Source: an uncultured Oscillibacter sp. (GTDB lineage Bacteria > Bacillota > Clostridia > Oscillospirales > Oscillospiraceae). Taken from it: a stretch of DNA of 5,642 bases. The notes under the pieces are model-generated. The model was not told the origin of the DNA. It made no database searches and was given only the letters and a program-made list of their open reading frames with translations. The stretch is taken from the NCBI GenBank assembly GCA_900544105.1, contig UQUC01000103.1, positions 1 through 5,642 of the forward strand, in the 5' to 3' direction. Both the position numbers and the translations under genes were made by a program. Every line of letters begins with the position of its first letter. Position 1 is the stretch's first letter. Below are positions 1 to 5,642 of the stretch, in pieces.

Positions 1-62
1 TTAATTATAAACGAATTATTACCTGCCGTCAAGAACGGCAGAGCAAGGAAGAAGGTGAAACC
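1..62. other. Leader region upstream of the VirB6-like gene
   Basis: This stretch is AT-rich at first, with a TAA at 2-4 that could be the stop of an upstream gene, then a hairpin (23-41) and a purine-rich Shine-Dalgarno-like tract AAGGAAGAAGG at 45-55. In related elements a small Maff2-type membrane protein gene usually sits just upstream of the VirB6-like gene, but nothing here can be identified as its end. One frame stays open from base 1 to a TAG at 85-87 (28 codons), too short to call a gene. Confidence 0.4.
23..41 (+). other. 7-bp hairpin ahead of the VirB6-like gene
   Basis: CTGCCGT at 23-29 pairs perfectly with ACGGCAG at 35-41 across a five-base loop (CAAGA). No T-run follows on the + strand, so it is not a typical intrinsic terminator. 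It ends four bases before the purine-rich ribosome-binding tract at 45-55. It could therefore act as an mRNA end-stabiliser or processing element between an upstream gene and the VirB6-like gene. The structure is seen in the sequence; the role is inference. Confidence 0.45.
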
Positions 63-110
63 ATCGGGAGTGGAAACTGGATCATAGACAATCTAAATTC
101 CGCACTGGAA

Positions 111-908
111 ATGTGGAATGGAAAGCTGGCGGAGATCTGGCAGCTCATCACAACTTCGCCGGAAAACTTCAAAGGCGGCGGTGTCTGGTCAATCATCGTC
201 AATATCAATGGCGGCTTGAAAGCCATAGGCTATGCGCTGTTGGTGCTTTTCTTCGTTATGAGCGTGGTCAAAACCTGCGGCAGTTTTGCGGAGATCAAGC
301 GGCCGGAAGTCGCATTCAAATGCTTCATCCGCTTTGTCCTGGCGCAAGCTGCGGTCACATGGGGAATGGAACTGATGACTGCGGTTTTTCAAATCGCACA
401 GGGCATGATCTCCACCATCATGGACTCCTCCGGCTTGTCGGCATTGTCCGCAGCCGAACTGCCCAGTCGAATGGTGGATATCATTCAGGATGTGGGCTTT
501 GTCGAATCCATCCCGCTATGGGCAGTGACGCTGCTTGGCTCGCTTTTTATCTGGGTATTGTCCCTCGTAATGATCCTTACTGTGTACAGCCGCTTTTTCA
601 AGCTGTATATCGCCACGGCGATTGCGCCGATCCCCTTGGCCAGCTTTGCAGGACAGCCCTCCAGCAGCATCGGCATTGCTTTTTTGAAAAGTTTTGCCGC
701 TATCTGCCTGGAGGGTTGTGCGATCGTTTTGGCTTGTGTGATCTTTTCGGCGTTCGCGTCCTCGCCGCCTGCCATTGCGGACGATACGCTGGCGGCAGCC
801 ACCATTGTGTGGAACTATGTAGGTGAACTGATTTTCAATATGCTGGTGCTGGTGGGGGCCATCAAGATGAGTGACCGGATCATCCGGGAACTGATGGGCC
901 TGGGTTAA
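111..908 (+). CDS. VirB6/TrbL-like conjugal transfer membrane protein (CD1112 family)
   Basis: This is a polytopic inner-membrane component of a Gram-positive type IV secretion channel. I recognise the family from the N-terminal block around KLAEIWQLITTSPENFKGGG, the VVKTCGSFAEIKRPE motif (residues 53-66), SIPLWAVTLLGSLF (133-146), the IAPIPLASFAGQPSSS block (171-186), and the C-terminal GELIFNMLVLVGAIKMSDRIIRE. Hydrophobic segments lie at about 37-55, 72-103, 134-159, 165-180, 193-217 and 238-253. The listed start is the first in-frame ATG, giving 265 aa, but it has no Shine-Dalgarno. The same frame upstream (from base 75) reads NWIIDNLNSALE, which looks like the family's usual N terminus, so the real protein is probably about 12-17 residues longer. 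No ATG, GTG or TTG lies in frame there (see findings). The stop overlaps the stop of the opposite-strand gene. Family assignment is confident; the start is not. Confidence 0.9.
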   Translation: MWNGKLAEIWQLITTSPENFKGGGVWSIIVNINGGLKAIGYALLVLFFVMSVVKTCGSFAEIKRPEVAFKCFIRFVLAQAAVTWGMELMTAVFQIAQGMISTIMDSSGLSALSAAELPSRMVDIIQDVGFVESIPLWAVTLLGSLFIWVLSLVMILTVYSRFFKLYIATAIAPIPLASFAGQPSSSIGIAFLKSFAAICLEGCAIVLACVIFSAFASSPPAIADDTLAAATIVWNYVGELIFNMLVLVGAIKMSDRIIRELMGLG

Positions 909-1279
909 TCCTCATCGTCAGACAATTCAATGTCGCTCAGGTCCATGGCATAGCCACCGTGCTCATCCGGCTGCACACCGTTTCTTCGCTGCTCACGGAT
1001 ACGATAGCGAACAATACTCTCCAGGTCTTTTTCTTCCTGGCGCTTCTGGAAGATGCTTTGTATCTTTCGAACCAGAGAAATGATCCAAGACAGGACTACC
1101 AGACCAAGGAGGACAAAGAAAATAATATCACCCAGGCTTTGGTGCGCCTGATACCAACTACGCCAAAATGTATTCATAGCGACCACATACAGCAGCGGAA
1201 TCGTCAAGCGAAATACGGCGGCCAACTTGAAAATGATAGAGATGATGAGCATTGCTATGCTCAAAAGAATGACCGGCAT
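905..1279 (-). CDS. Unrecognised two-segment membrane protein, antisense within the transfer cluster
   Basis: I do not recognise a named family. The 124-aa product has a long hydrophobic N terminus (about 3-35, broken by K18 and R24), a second membrane segment (about 50-70), and then RK at 71-72. A charged, probably helical or coiled stretch follows (71-101), ending in a strongly acidic tail (7 of the last 12 residues are D or E). By the positive-inside rule the tail should be cytoplasmic. There is no cysteine, so it is not a lipoprotein. Evidence that it is real: an AGAGGAGG ribosome-binding site eight bases before the ATG, a clean membrane-protein pattern, and a candidate promoter upstream. 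It is convergent with the VirB6-like gene, sharing TTAA for both stops, and divergent from prgI. Its separate transcription suggests a role outside channel building, such as regulation or entry exclusion, but that is inference. A longer + strand open frame at 959-1477 is its shadow and runs across the prgI start. Confidence 0.75.
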   Translation of the reverse strand: MPVILLSIAMLIISIIFKLAAVFRLTIPLLYVVAMNTFWRSWYQAHQSLGDIIFFVLLGLVVLSWIISLVRKIQSIFQKRQEEKDLESIVRYRIREQRRNGVQPDEHGGYAMDLSDIELSDDED

Positions 1280-1287
1280 GCAAAGAG

Positions 1288-1295
1288 CCTCCTCT
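1288..1295 (-). promoter_or_regulatory. Strong ribosome-binding site of the opposite-strand gene
   Basis: Read on the minus strand this is AGAGGAGG, eight bases before the ATG whose complement lies at 1277-1279. The near-perfect Shine-Dalgarno and ideal spacing are the main evidence that the antisense reading frame is translated and starts there. Confidence 0.8.
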
Positions 1296-1306
1296 CGGTT
1301 TTGGAT

Positions 1307-1330
1307 ACGGCGCTATGTTACCATAGCCGT
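1307..1330. repeat. Inverted repeat in the divergent intergenic region
   Basis: GCTATG (1312-1317) and CATAGC (1322-1327) form a perfect 6-bp dyad around TTAC. An alternative pairing of ACGGC/TATG with CATA/GCCGT (1307-1330) gives nine pairs with a two-base bulge. It lies between two divergent genes and overlaps the candidate -10 of the leftward one, a position typical of an operator. It could equally act as an RNA hairpin in a transcript running towards prgI. The role is inferred. Confidence 0.5.
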
Positions 1331-1343
1331 GCCGATCATACAA
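1315..1343 (-). promoter_or_regulatory. Candidate sigma-A-type promoter for the opposite-strand gene
   Basis: On the minus strand, TTGTAT (1338-1343) and TAACAT (1315-1320) are separated by exactly 17 bases. The match is only partial (3 of 6 and 4 of 6 consensus bases). A start point just downstream would give a leader of roughly 30 bases before the ATG. The -10 element lies inside the palindrome at 1312-1327, so a protein binding there could control it. No comparably good promoter for the rightward prgI gene was found in this gap. Confidence 0.35.
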
Positions 1344-1366
1344 GAGGCTGTATGCCAATTCTCAAA

Positions 1367-1372
1367 AAGGAG
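1367..1372 (+). promoter_or_regulatory. Ribosome-binding site of the PrgI-family gene
   Basis: AAGGAG lies eight bases before the TTG at 1381. Together with the conserved N terminus it settles the non-ATG start, because no in-frame ATG or GTG lies near. Confidence 0.85.
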
Positions 1373-1380
1373 TTGATATA

Positions 1381-1734
1381 TTGGAGGTACGCATCAACAA
1401 GGAAGTGCGCAACTATCAGGAAAGTTTGTTTTTTGGACTGTCACTGCGGCAGTTTTTATTTGCCCTGTTGGCGGTAGCCGTGGCGGTAGGCGTTTATTTT
1501 GGACTGCGCCCCGTGCTGGGGAATGGCGAGATCGGCTGGGTCTGCATTCTGGCCGCGTTCCCATTTGCCTTGGGCGGTTTTTTCCAGTACAACGGCATGA
1601 ATCTGGAACAATTTTTATTGGCGTTTTTTCGCTCGGAATTTCTCACCCCAAAACGGCTTGTGTTCAAATCGGAAAATATGTACGCAAAACTGATGGCACA
1701 CTCATCTGTGAAGGAGGCATTGAATCTTGATTAA
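1381..1734 (+). CDS. PrgI-family conjugal transfer membrane protein
   Basis: This small inner-membrane component of Gram-positive conjugation systems is usually encoded directly before the VirB4 ATPase and is thought to play a VirB3-like role. The 117-aa product begins with the family signature MEVRINKEVRNYQES followed by FFGLSLRQFLF (17-27). A first membrane segment lies at about 22-42 and a second at about 50-68. The cytoplasmic C-terminal part carries the conserved FLTPKRLVFKSENMY (87-101). The start is TTG, chosen because of the AAGGAG at 1367-1372 and the family N terminus. The gene overlaps the next one by eight bases, suggesting translational coupling and coordinated amounts of PrgI and VirB4. 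It follows a divergent gap rather than continuing directly from the VirB6-like gene, so it needs either readthrough or its own promoter; none is obvious. Confidence 0.93.
   Translation: MEVRINKEVRNYQESLFFGLSLRQFLFALLAVAVAVGVYFGLRPVLGNGEIGWVCILAAFPFALGGFFQYNGMNLEQFLLAFFRSEFLTPKRLVFKSENMYAKLMAHSSVKEALNLD
1712..1717 (+). promoter_or_regulatory. Ribosome-binding site of virB4, inside prgI
   Basis: AGGAGG lies within the last codons of the PrgI-family gene, nine bases before the TTG at 1727. It supports the TTG start of the ATPase, since the first in-frame ATG would fall only at residue 65, within the conserved domain. Confidence 0.85.
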
Positions 1735-4060
1735 AACCCTGCAGACAACGTTAAAACAGGACAAAGAACAATTCAAGGTACCGAGATCTGTACAGGACAC
1801 CATCCCCATCCGGCGACTCTGGCCGGATGGGGTCTTTCAGTTTGGCAGCAAGTATTCCAAGACACTGCGATTCAGCGATATCAACTACGCCATTGCATCC
1901 AAAGAGGATAAGACGGCGATGTTTCTCAGCTATTCCGAATTGCTGAACGCGTTGGATACCGGCTCTACTACAAAAATCACCATCAACAACAAGCGAATCA
2001 ACCGACAGAACTTCGAGCAAGATATCCTCATCCCTCCCAGGGGAGATTATCTGGACGGCTCCCGAGCAGAGTATAACGCCATGCTGCTCGACAAGGTGAC
2101 CGATTCCTCCAACAGCGTGGTGCAGGAACGCTATATCACCCTGTCGGCGCATAAGAAAAATATCGAGGAAGCCCGTACTTTTTTTGACCGCACAGTCAAT
2201 GATGTGACTTCCCGACTCAATCACATGGACTCCCGCTGCGAGGAACTGGACGCCGTGGAGCGCCTCCGCATCCTTCATGATTTCTACCGCGTGGGTGAAG
2301 AAACGCAGTTCCAATTGGATCTAACAGACTGCATGAAGCATGGCCGTTCCTTCAAGGACGCCGTCTGTCCGGACAGCATGGAGTTTAAGAAAGACCACTT
2401 TGTCATGGGCGGTAAGTATGGCCGGGTGCTGTTCCTGAAGGAGTATGCCAGCTACATCAAGGACGCTATGATCAACGAGCTCACCAGCCTGAACCGCAGC
2501 CTCATGCTGTCTATCGACATCATTCCGGTGCCCACGGATGAAGCGGTGCGGGAGATGCAGAACCGCCTGCTGGGCGTGGAGACCAATGTGACCAACTGGC
2601 AGCGCCGGCAGAACGCCAACAATAACTTTTCTGCCGTTGTCCCCTACGATCTGGAGCAGCAGCGCAAGGAGACCCGTGAGATGCTGGACGATCTCACCAC
2701 CCGCGACCAGCGGATGATGTTTGCCGTGGTGACGCTGGTACATCTGGCAGACAGCAAGGAGGAATTGGACAGCGACACGGAAACGCTCCAGTCCATCGCC
2801 CGCAAGCACCTCTGTCAGCTCACGACGCTGAACTGGCAGCAGGCGGACGGGCTGGTGACGGCGCTGCCGCTGGGCCTGCGCCGCATCGATGCTCTGCGCA
2901 CACTGACCACGGAAGCGCTGGCTGTTCTCATGCCCTTTAAGGCGCAGGAAATCTGGGACCGGGGCGGCGTGTACTACGGACAGAACGCAATCAGTAAAAA
3001 TCTCATCGTAGCGGATCGCAAACGGCTGTTGAATGGCAACGCCTTCATTCTGGGTGTTTCCGGTTCCGGCAAATCCTTCAGTGCCAAGAAGGAGATGGTG
3101 TCACTGGCATTGTCTACCGACGATGATATTATCATCATCGACCCTGAATCCGAGTACCGCCCGCTGGTAGAAGGGTTGGGCGGTCAGGTCATCAATATCT
3201 CCGCCACATCACCCAACCATATCAACGCCATGGATATGGAGCAGGGCTATGGGGACGGCGAGAATCCCGTGGTGCTGAAATCCGAGTTTCTGTTGTCGCT
3301 TTGTGAGCAACTCATCGGCGCCGGGAAGCTGTCTGCCAAGGAAAAGTCCATCATTGACCGCTGCACCGCCCAGGTCTATCGGGAATACATTCGCGGCGGG
3401 TATCAGGGGCAGGCCCCGACCCTGCAGGACTTCCATGCGGAGTTGCTCCGCCAGCCGGAAAAGGAAGCTGCGGACGTGGCACTGGCCATTGAGTTGTTTA
3501 CCGAGGGCAGTTTGAACACCTTTGCAAAACCCACCAACGTGGATACCAATGCCCGTATCCTCTGCTATGATATCCGGGATCTTGGCAAGCAGCTCCTGCC
3601 GGTTGGTATGCTGGTGGTGCTGGACAGCATCTTCAACCGCATCATCCGCAACCGCGGGCTGAAGCGGAATACCTGGATCTATATCGACGAGATCTATCTG
3701 CTGTTCCAGCATGAATACAGCGCCAATTTCCTGTTCACCCTGTGGAAGCGTATGAGAAAGTATCAGGCTTGCGGAACGGGAATCAGCCAGAATATCGAAG
3801 ACCTGCTCCAGTCGCACACGGCCCGCACCATGCTGGCGAACTCTGAATTCCTCATCATGCTGAATCAGGCGGCCACGGATCGGGAAGAACTGGCGCACCT
3901 GCTGAATATCTCAGATAACCAGCTCTCCTACATCACCAACGTGGACTCCGGCCGGGGGCTTATCAAGTGCGGCAGCGCTATCGTGCCTTTTGTGGATCAT
4001 TTCCCCAAGAACAAGCTCTACCGCTTAATGACCACAAAACCCTCGGACTTGGCTGCGTGA
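1727..4060 (+). CDS. VirB4-like conjugal transfer ATPase (CD1110 family)
   Basis: This cytoplasmic AAA+/HerA-FtsK-type ATPase powers assembly of, and transport through, the conjugative channel; it is the hallmark gene of type IV secretion. The 777-aa product matches the family's usual size and layout. The N-terminal domain (about 1-400) has blocks such as YSKTLRFSDINYAIAS (43-58), IIPVPTDEAVREMQNRLLG (265-283) and TNWQRRQNANNNFSAV (289-304). The Walker A motif is GVSGSGKS (443-450, catalytic K449), followed by IIIIDPESEY (468-477). Walker B is WIYIDE (650-655, D654 and E655), with the conserved GISQNIEDLL (685-694) and SYITNVDSG (734-742) after it. All catalytic residues are present, so the enzyme looks intact. 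TTG is the start, supported by AGGAGG at 1712-1717. The gene overlaps prgI by eight bases and ends in tandem in-frame stops (TGA TAG). An 11-bp hairpin lies in its early coding region. Confidence 0.97.
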   Translation: MIKTLQTTLKQDKEQFKVPRSVQDTIPIRRLWPDGVFQFGSKYSKTLRFSDINYAIASKEDKTAMFLSYSELLNALDTGSTTKITINNKRINRQNFEQDILIPPRGDYLDGSRAEYNAMLLDKVTDSSNSVVQERYITLSAHKKNIEEARTFFDRTVNDVTSRLNHMDSRCEELDAVERLRILHDFYRVGEETQFQLDLTDCMKHGRSFKDAVCPDSMEFKKDHFVMGGKYGRVLFLKEYASYIKDAMINELTSLNRSLMLSIDIIPVPTDEAVREMQNRLLGVETNVTNWQRRQNANNNFSAVVPYDLEQQRKETREMLDDLTTRDQRMMFAVVTLVHLADSKEELDSDTETLQSIARKHLCQLTTLNWQQADGLVTALPLGLRRIDALRTLTTEALAVLMPFKAQEIWDRGGVYYGQNAISKNLIVADRKRLLNGNAFILGVSGSGKSFSAKKEMVSLALSTDDDIIIIDPESEYRPLVEGLGGQVINISATSPNHINAMDMEQGYGDGENPVVLKSEFLLSLCEQLIGAGKLSAKEKSIIDRCTAQVYREYIRGGYQGQAPTLQDFHAELLRQPEKEAADVALAIELFTEGSLNTFAKPTNVDTNARILCYDIRDLGKQLLPVGMLVVLDSIFNRIIRNRGLKRNTWIYIDEIYLLFQHEYSANFLFTLWKRMRKYQACGTGISQNIEDLLQSHTARTMLANSEFLIMLNQAATDREELAHLLNISDNQLSYITNVDSGRGLIKCGSAIVPFVDHFPKNKLYRLMTTKPSDLAA
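1804..1832 (+). other. Perfect 11-bp GC-rich hairpin within virB4
   Basis: CCCCATCCGGC (1804-1814) pairs perfectly with GCCGGATGGGG (1822-1832) across a seven-base loop GACTCTG, and is followed by TCTTTCAGTTT. The stem begins 77 bases after the virB4 start and encodes about residues 26-36, so it lies beyond the initiation footprint. Its strength and the loosely T-rich tail resemble a weak intrinsic terminator or pause site. The structure is certain on paper; an attenuating role is inference. Confidence 0.6.
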
Positions 4061-4066
4061 TAGCCC

Positions 4067-5642
4067 ATGGAGAAAATTAAAGAAAAACCGACGCTGAGTG
4101 AGCGTGTCAAAGAGAAAGCTGTATCCGCTCCAAAGGAGCTTTTGCGCAAGGTGTTGGATGACGGCTCGGATCGTCTGTGGACTCAGCTCCGGGATACCGC
4201 CCAGCAGGGGCGGCGGGATGAATATGGCGGCGACGCCATTGAGGACACCGCCGCCAGCGGACTGCGTCGGGCAGAGAAGGAACTCACCCGGCAGCGGAAG
4301 AAGAAACCGCAGGAGCAGCCGCCGGAGGGCGGCGCTCTTACTGCCGATGCCACAGAGCAAAAGCCTTCTGCTATCAAGGGAAAAGATACCACTTCTGCCG
4401 GGCCGCAGCCGCAGAGCGCTGCGGAGCGTGGACGGCAGCAGGCGCGCCAGAACGCCGCGCAAAAGGCCGCCAAGGTCAAGACAAAAGATACCTATATTGG
4501 CGCACAGACAGAGACACAGGTCACAGTGGCAGCGGAACCGCAACGGCAGGGGCAGAGAGTATTCATGGAGGAACGCGGGCGCAAAGCTGCCCGATGGCAG
4601 GCAGAGCAAAAGCGAGCCGTATCGCGCCGCCGAATCAAGACGGCACAAGCCTTACATTCAGACAGGGGCGGCAGCGCCATGCCGGACAGAATGCGTTCGG
4701 AGCAGATACCGCACATCAAAGAACGGGCTGAAACCAGCTTGCCCAAACCAGCGAGGAAAAAGCACTTGCCGATGGAGCGTGACATCGTCTCTGATTCGCC
4801 GCGTTCTAAGAAGATAGCTGATACAGCGAAAACTTTGGAGTCCGCACAGAAGCAGGCGGTCATGCTGCAAAGCAGCGCCCGCACCGCACGGGAAGCAGCG
4901 GTGCAGACAGCGCGGTATCAGCAAGCCGCGAAAGCGGCGCAGACCACCGCGCAGAAAGCATCCCAGGCGGCAGGACGGGCGCTGCGGGCCATCCTGTCCG
5001 CCGCCAGAAGCCTTGCGGCGGCGATGATGGCGGGCGGCAGCACGGTCCTCTCAATGGTGCTAGTCATCTGCCTGATTGGGCTCCTGATCGCGTCACCGTT
5101 TGGGATCTTCTTCTCCGGTGAGGACAGCGGCACCGGATATACGATGCCGGAGGCTGTGACGATGCTGAACACGGAGTTTACAGACCGCATCGAGCAGATC
5201 AAGGCGGAGAACTCCTATGACGAACTGGATATGGACAACGCGGGCAGTGCCGCTATGGTGGCGAACTGGCGGGATGTGCTGGCGGTCTATGCTGTGCGGA
5301 CCACCACGGACAACGCTTCGCCGGACGAGGTGGCGACGCTGACGGAAGAAAAGCTGGATATTCTGCGGCAGATTTTCTGGGATATGAACGCCATCTCTTA
5401 TTGGGTGGAAACCATCTCAGGCGACAAGGATGAAAGCGATACCGTCATCCTGCACATCACTGTCACAGTCAAGGATCATCTGCAAATGGCGGACGAGTAT
5501 CGGTTCAACGCCGAGCAGCACAAGCTGTTGGAGGAACTGATGCAGCCGGAGTATCAGGAACTGTTCGCGGCGCTCACCGGTAGCTACCAGGACATTGAGC
5601 TGAGTCCCGACGAGGTAGCGAAGATCATGGAAAACCTCCCCG
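4067..5642 (+). CDS. CD1108-family mobile-element protein, membrane-anchored (N-terminal 525 codons; runs off the window)
   Basis: The frame is open from ATG at 4067 to the window edge with no stop, giving at least 525 residues. It is the gene that regularly follows virB4 in these elements. The family is recognised from the N terminus (SERVKEKAVSAPKELLRK, 11-28), the RDTAQQGRRDEYGGDAIEDTA block (42-62), and the region after the membrane segment: YTMPEAVTMLNTEF (358-371), DVLAVYAVRTTTDN (403-416) and LDILRQIFWDMNAIS (430-444). Layout: a basic Q/K/R/A-rich cytoplasmic region (1-250), an alanine- and glutamine-rich probable helix (about 253-320), one membrane segment (about 323-347), then an extracytoplasmic part. 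Some relatives carry a C-terminal NlpC/P60 cell-wall peptidase domain; if present here it lies beyond the window, so no active site can be checked. A TAG at 4061-4063 in the same frame rules out an earlier start. There is no clear Shine-Dalgarno, so translation probably depends on ribosomes ending virB4 six bases upstream. Base composition is clearly GC-richer than around prgI. Confidence 0.88.
   Translation, partial: MEKIKEKPTLSERVKEKAVSAPKELLRKVLDDGSDRLWTQLRDTAQQGRRDEYGGDAIEDTAASGLRRAEKELTRQRKKKPQEQPPEGGALTADATEQKPSAIKGKDTTSAGPQPQSAAERGRQQARQNAAQKAAKVKTKDTYIGAQTETQVTVAAEPQRQGQRVFMEERGRKAARWQAEQKRAVSRRRIKTAQALHSDRGGSAMPDRMRSEQIPHIKERAETSLPKPARKKHLPMERDIVSDSPRSKKIADTAKTLESAQKQAVMLQSSARTAREAAVQTARYQQAAKAAQTTAQKASQAAGRALRAILSAARSLAAAMMAGGSTVLSMVLVICLIGLLIASPFGIFFSGEDSGTGYTMPEAVTMLNTEFTDRIEQIKAENSYDELDMDNAGSAAMVANWRDVLAVYAVRTTTDNASPDEVATLTEEKLDILRQIFWDMNAISYWVETISGDKDESDTVILHITVTVKDHLQMADEYRFNAEQHKLLEELMQPEYQELFAALTGSYQDIELSPDEVAKIMENLP

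Noticed and set aside
1..87. 28-codon open frame ending in TAG at 85-87, possibly the end of an upstream gene
   Set aside because: It is short enough to be open by chance, has no recognisable C terminus, and overlaps the likely true start of the VirB6-like gene.
959..1477. 172-aa + strand open frame across the antisense gene and the prgI start
   Set aside because: It overlaps the well-supported minus-strand gene and the prgI coding start in another frame, has no RBS and no recognisable protein pattern.
3209..3898. 229-aa minus-strand open frame opposite the virB4 ATPase domain
   Set aside because: It is antisense to strongly conserved Walker A to Walker B sequence and is explained by the codon use of virB4.
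4127..4143. Terminator-like GCTCC-AAA-GGAGC followed by TTTT
   Set aside because: The stem is only five base pairs with a three-base loop, and it encodes the conserved SAPKELL motif, so it is better explained as coding sequence.
4319..4334. GCCGCC/GGCGGC small hairpin
   Set aside because: Six-bp GC stems are expected in this GC-rich coding stretch; nothing else marks it.
4025..4648. 207-aa minus-strand open frame opposite the CD1108-family gene
   Set aside because: It is a shadow of GC-rich coding DNA, with an L/R/C-rich composition and no plausible domain or RBS.
4098..4817. 239-aa + strand open frame inside the CD1108-family gene
   Set aside because: It is an alternative frame of GC-rich coding sequence, rich in R, P and S as such shadows are; the continuous family-matching frame starts at 4067.
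1..5642. CRISPR array, tRNA/rRNA, insertion sequence, att site or oriT
   Set aside because: No repeat-spacer pattern, RNA gene fold, transposase, integrase or relaxase-associated sequence was seen; the window is almost entirely explained by the five coding regions.

Overview
The window is a piece of the conjugation module of an integrative and conjugative element of the Tn1549/CTn type, found in anaerobic Firmicutes such as gut Clostridia (Lachnospiraceae/Oscillospiraceae). The host group is inferred from protein family membership, strong AGGAGG ribosome-binding sites, TTG starts and intermediate base composition. No species-diagnostic gene is present.

Layout. Bases 1-62 are a short AT-rich leader with a 7-bp hairpin and a purine-rich Shine-Dalgarno tract. 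Next comes a VirB6/TrbL-like polytopic membrane protein (CD1112 family, 111-908 as annotated, though homology appears to begin near base 75). On the opposite strand, 905-1279 encodes a 124-aa two-segment membrane protein that I do not recognise; its stop overlaps the virB6-like stop in a shared TTAA. A 101-bp divergent intergenic region (1280-1380) carries nested dyad symmetry and a candidate leftward promoter. Rightward genes resume with a PrgI-family membrane protein (1381-1734, TTG start), a VirB4-like ATPase (1727-4060, TTG start, 8-nt overlap with prgI) and the first 525 codons of a CD1108-family mobile-element protein (4067 to the window edge, 6 nt after the virB4 stop and without its own Shine-Dalgarno).

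How the genes work together. The VirB6-like and PrgI proteins would form the inner-membrane part of a Gram-positive type IV secretion channel. The VirB4 ATPase powers its assembly and transport. The CD1108-family protein, anchored by one membrane segment, places its C-terminal part outside the cell, probably for cell-wall processing or channel assembly. The prgI, virB4 and CD1108 genes look translationally coupled.

Points most worth a second look: the antisense membrane-protein gene inside the transfer gene cluster, with its own apparent promoter and a strong RBS; the missing in-frame start codon at the expected N terminus of the VirB6-like gene; a perfect 11-bp GC-rich hairpin early in virB4; and the dyad-rich divergent regulatory region. 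The core genes belong to a known conjugation system, and I do not see a wholly new system here. The antisense gene is the least explained part.
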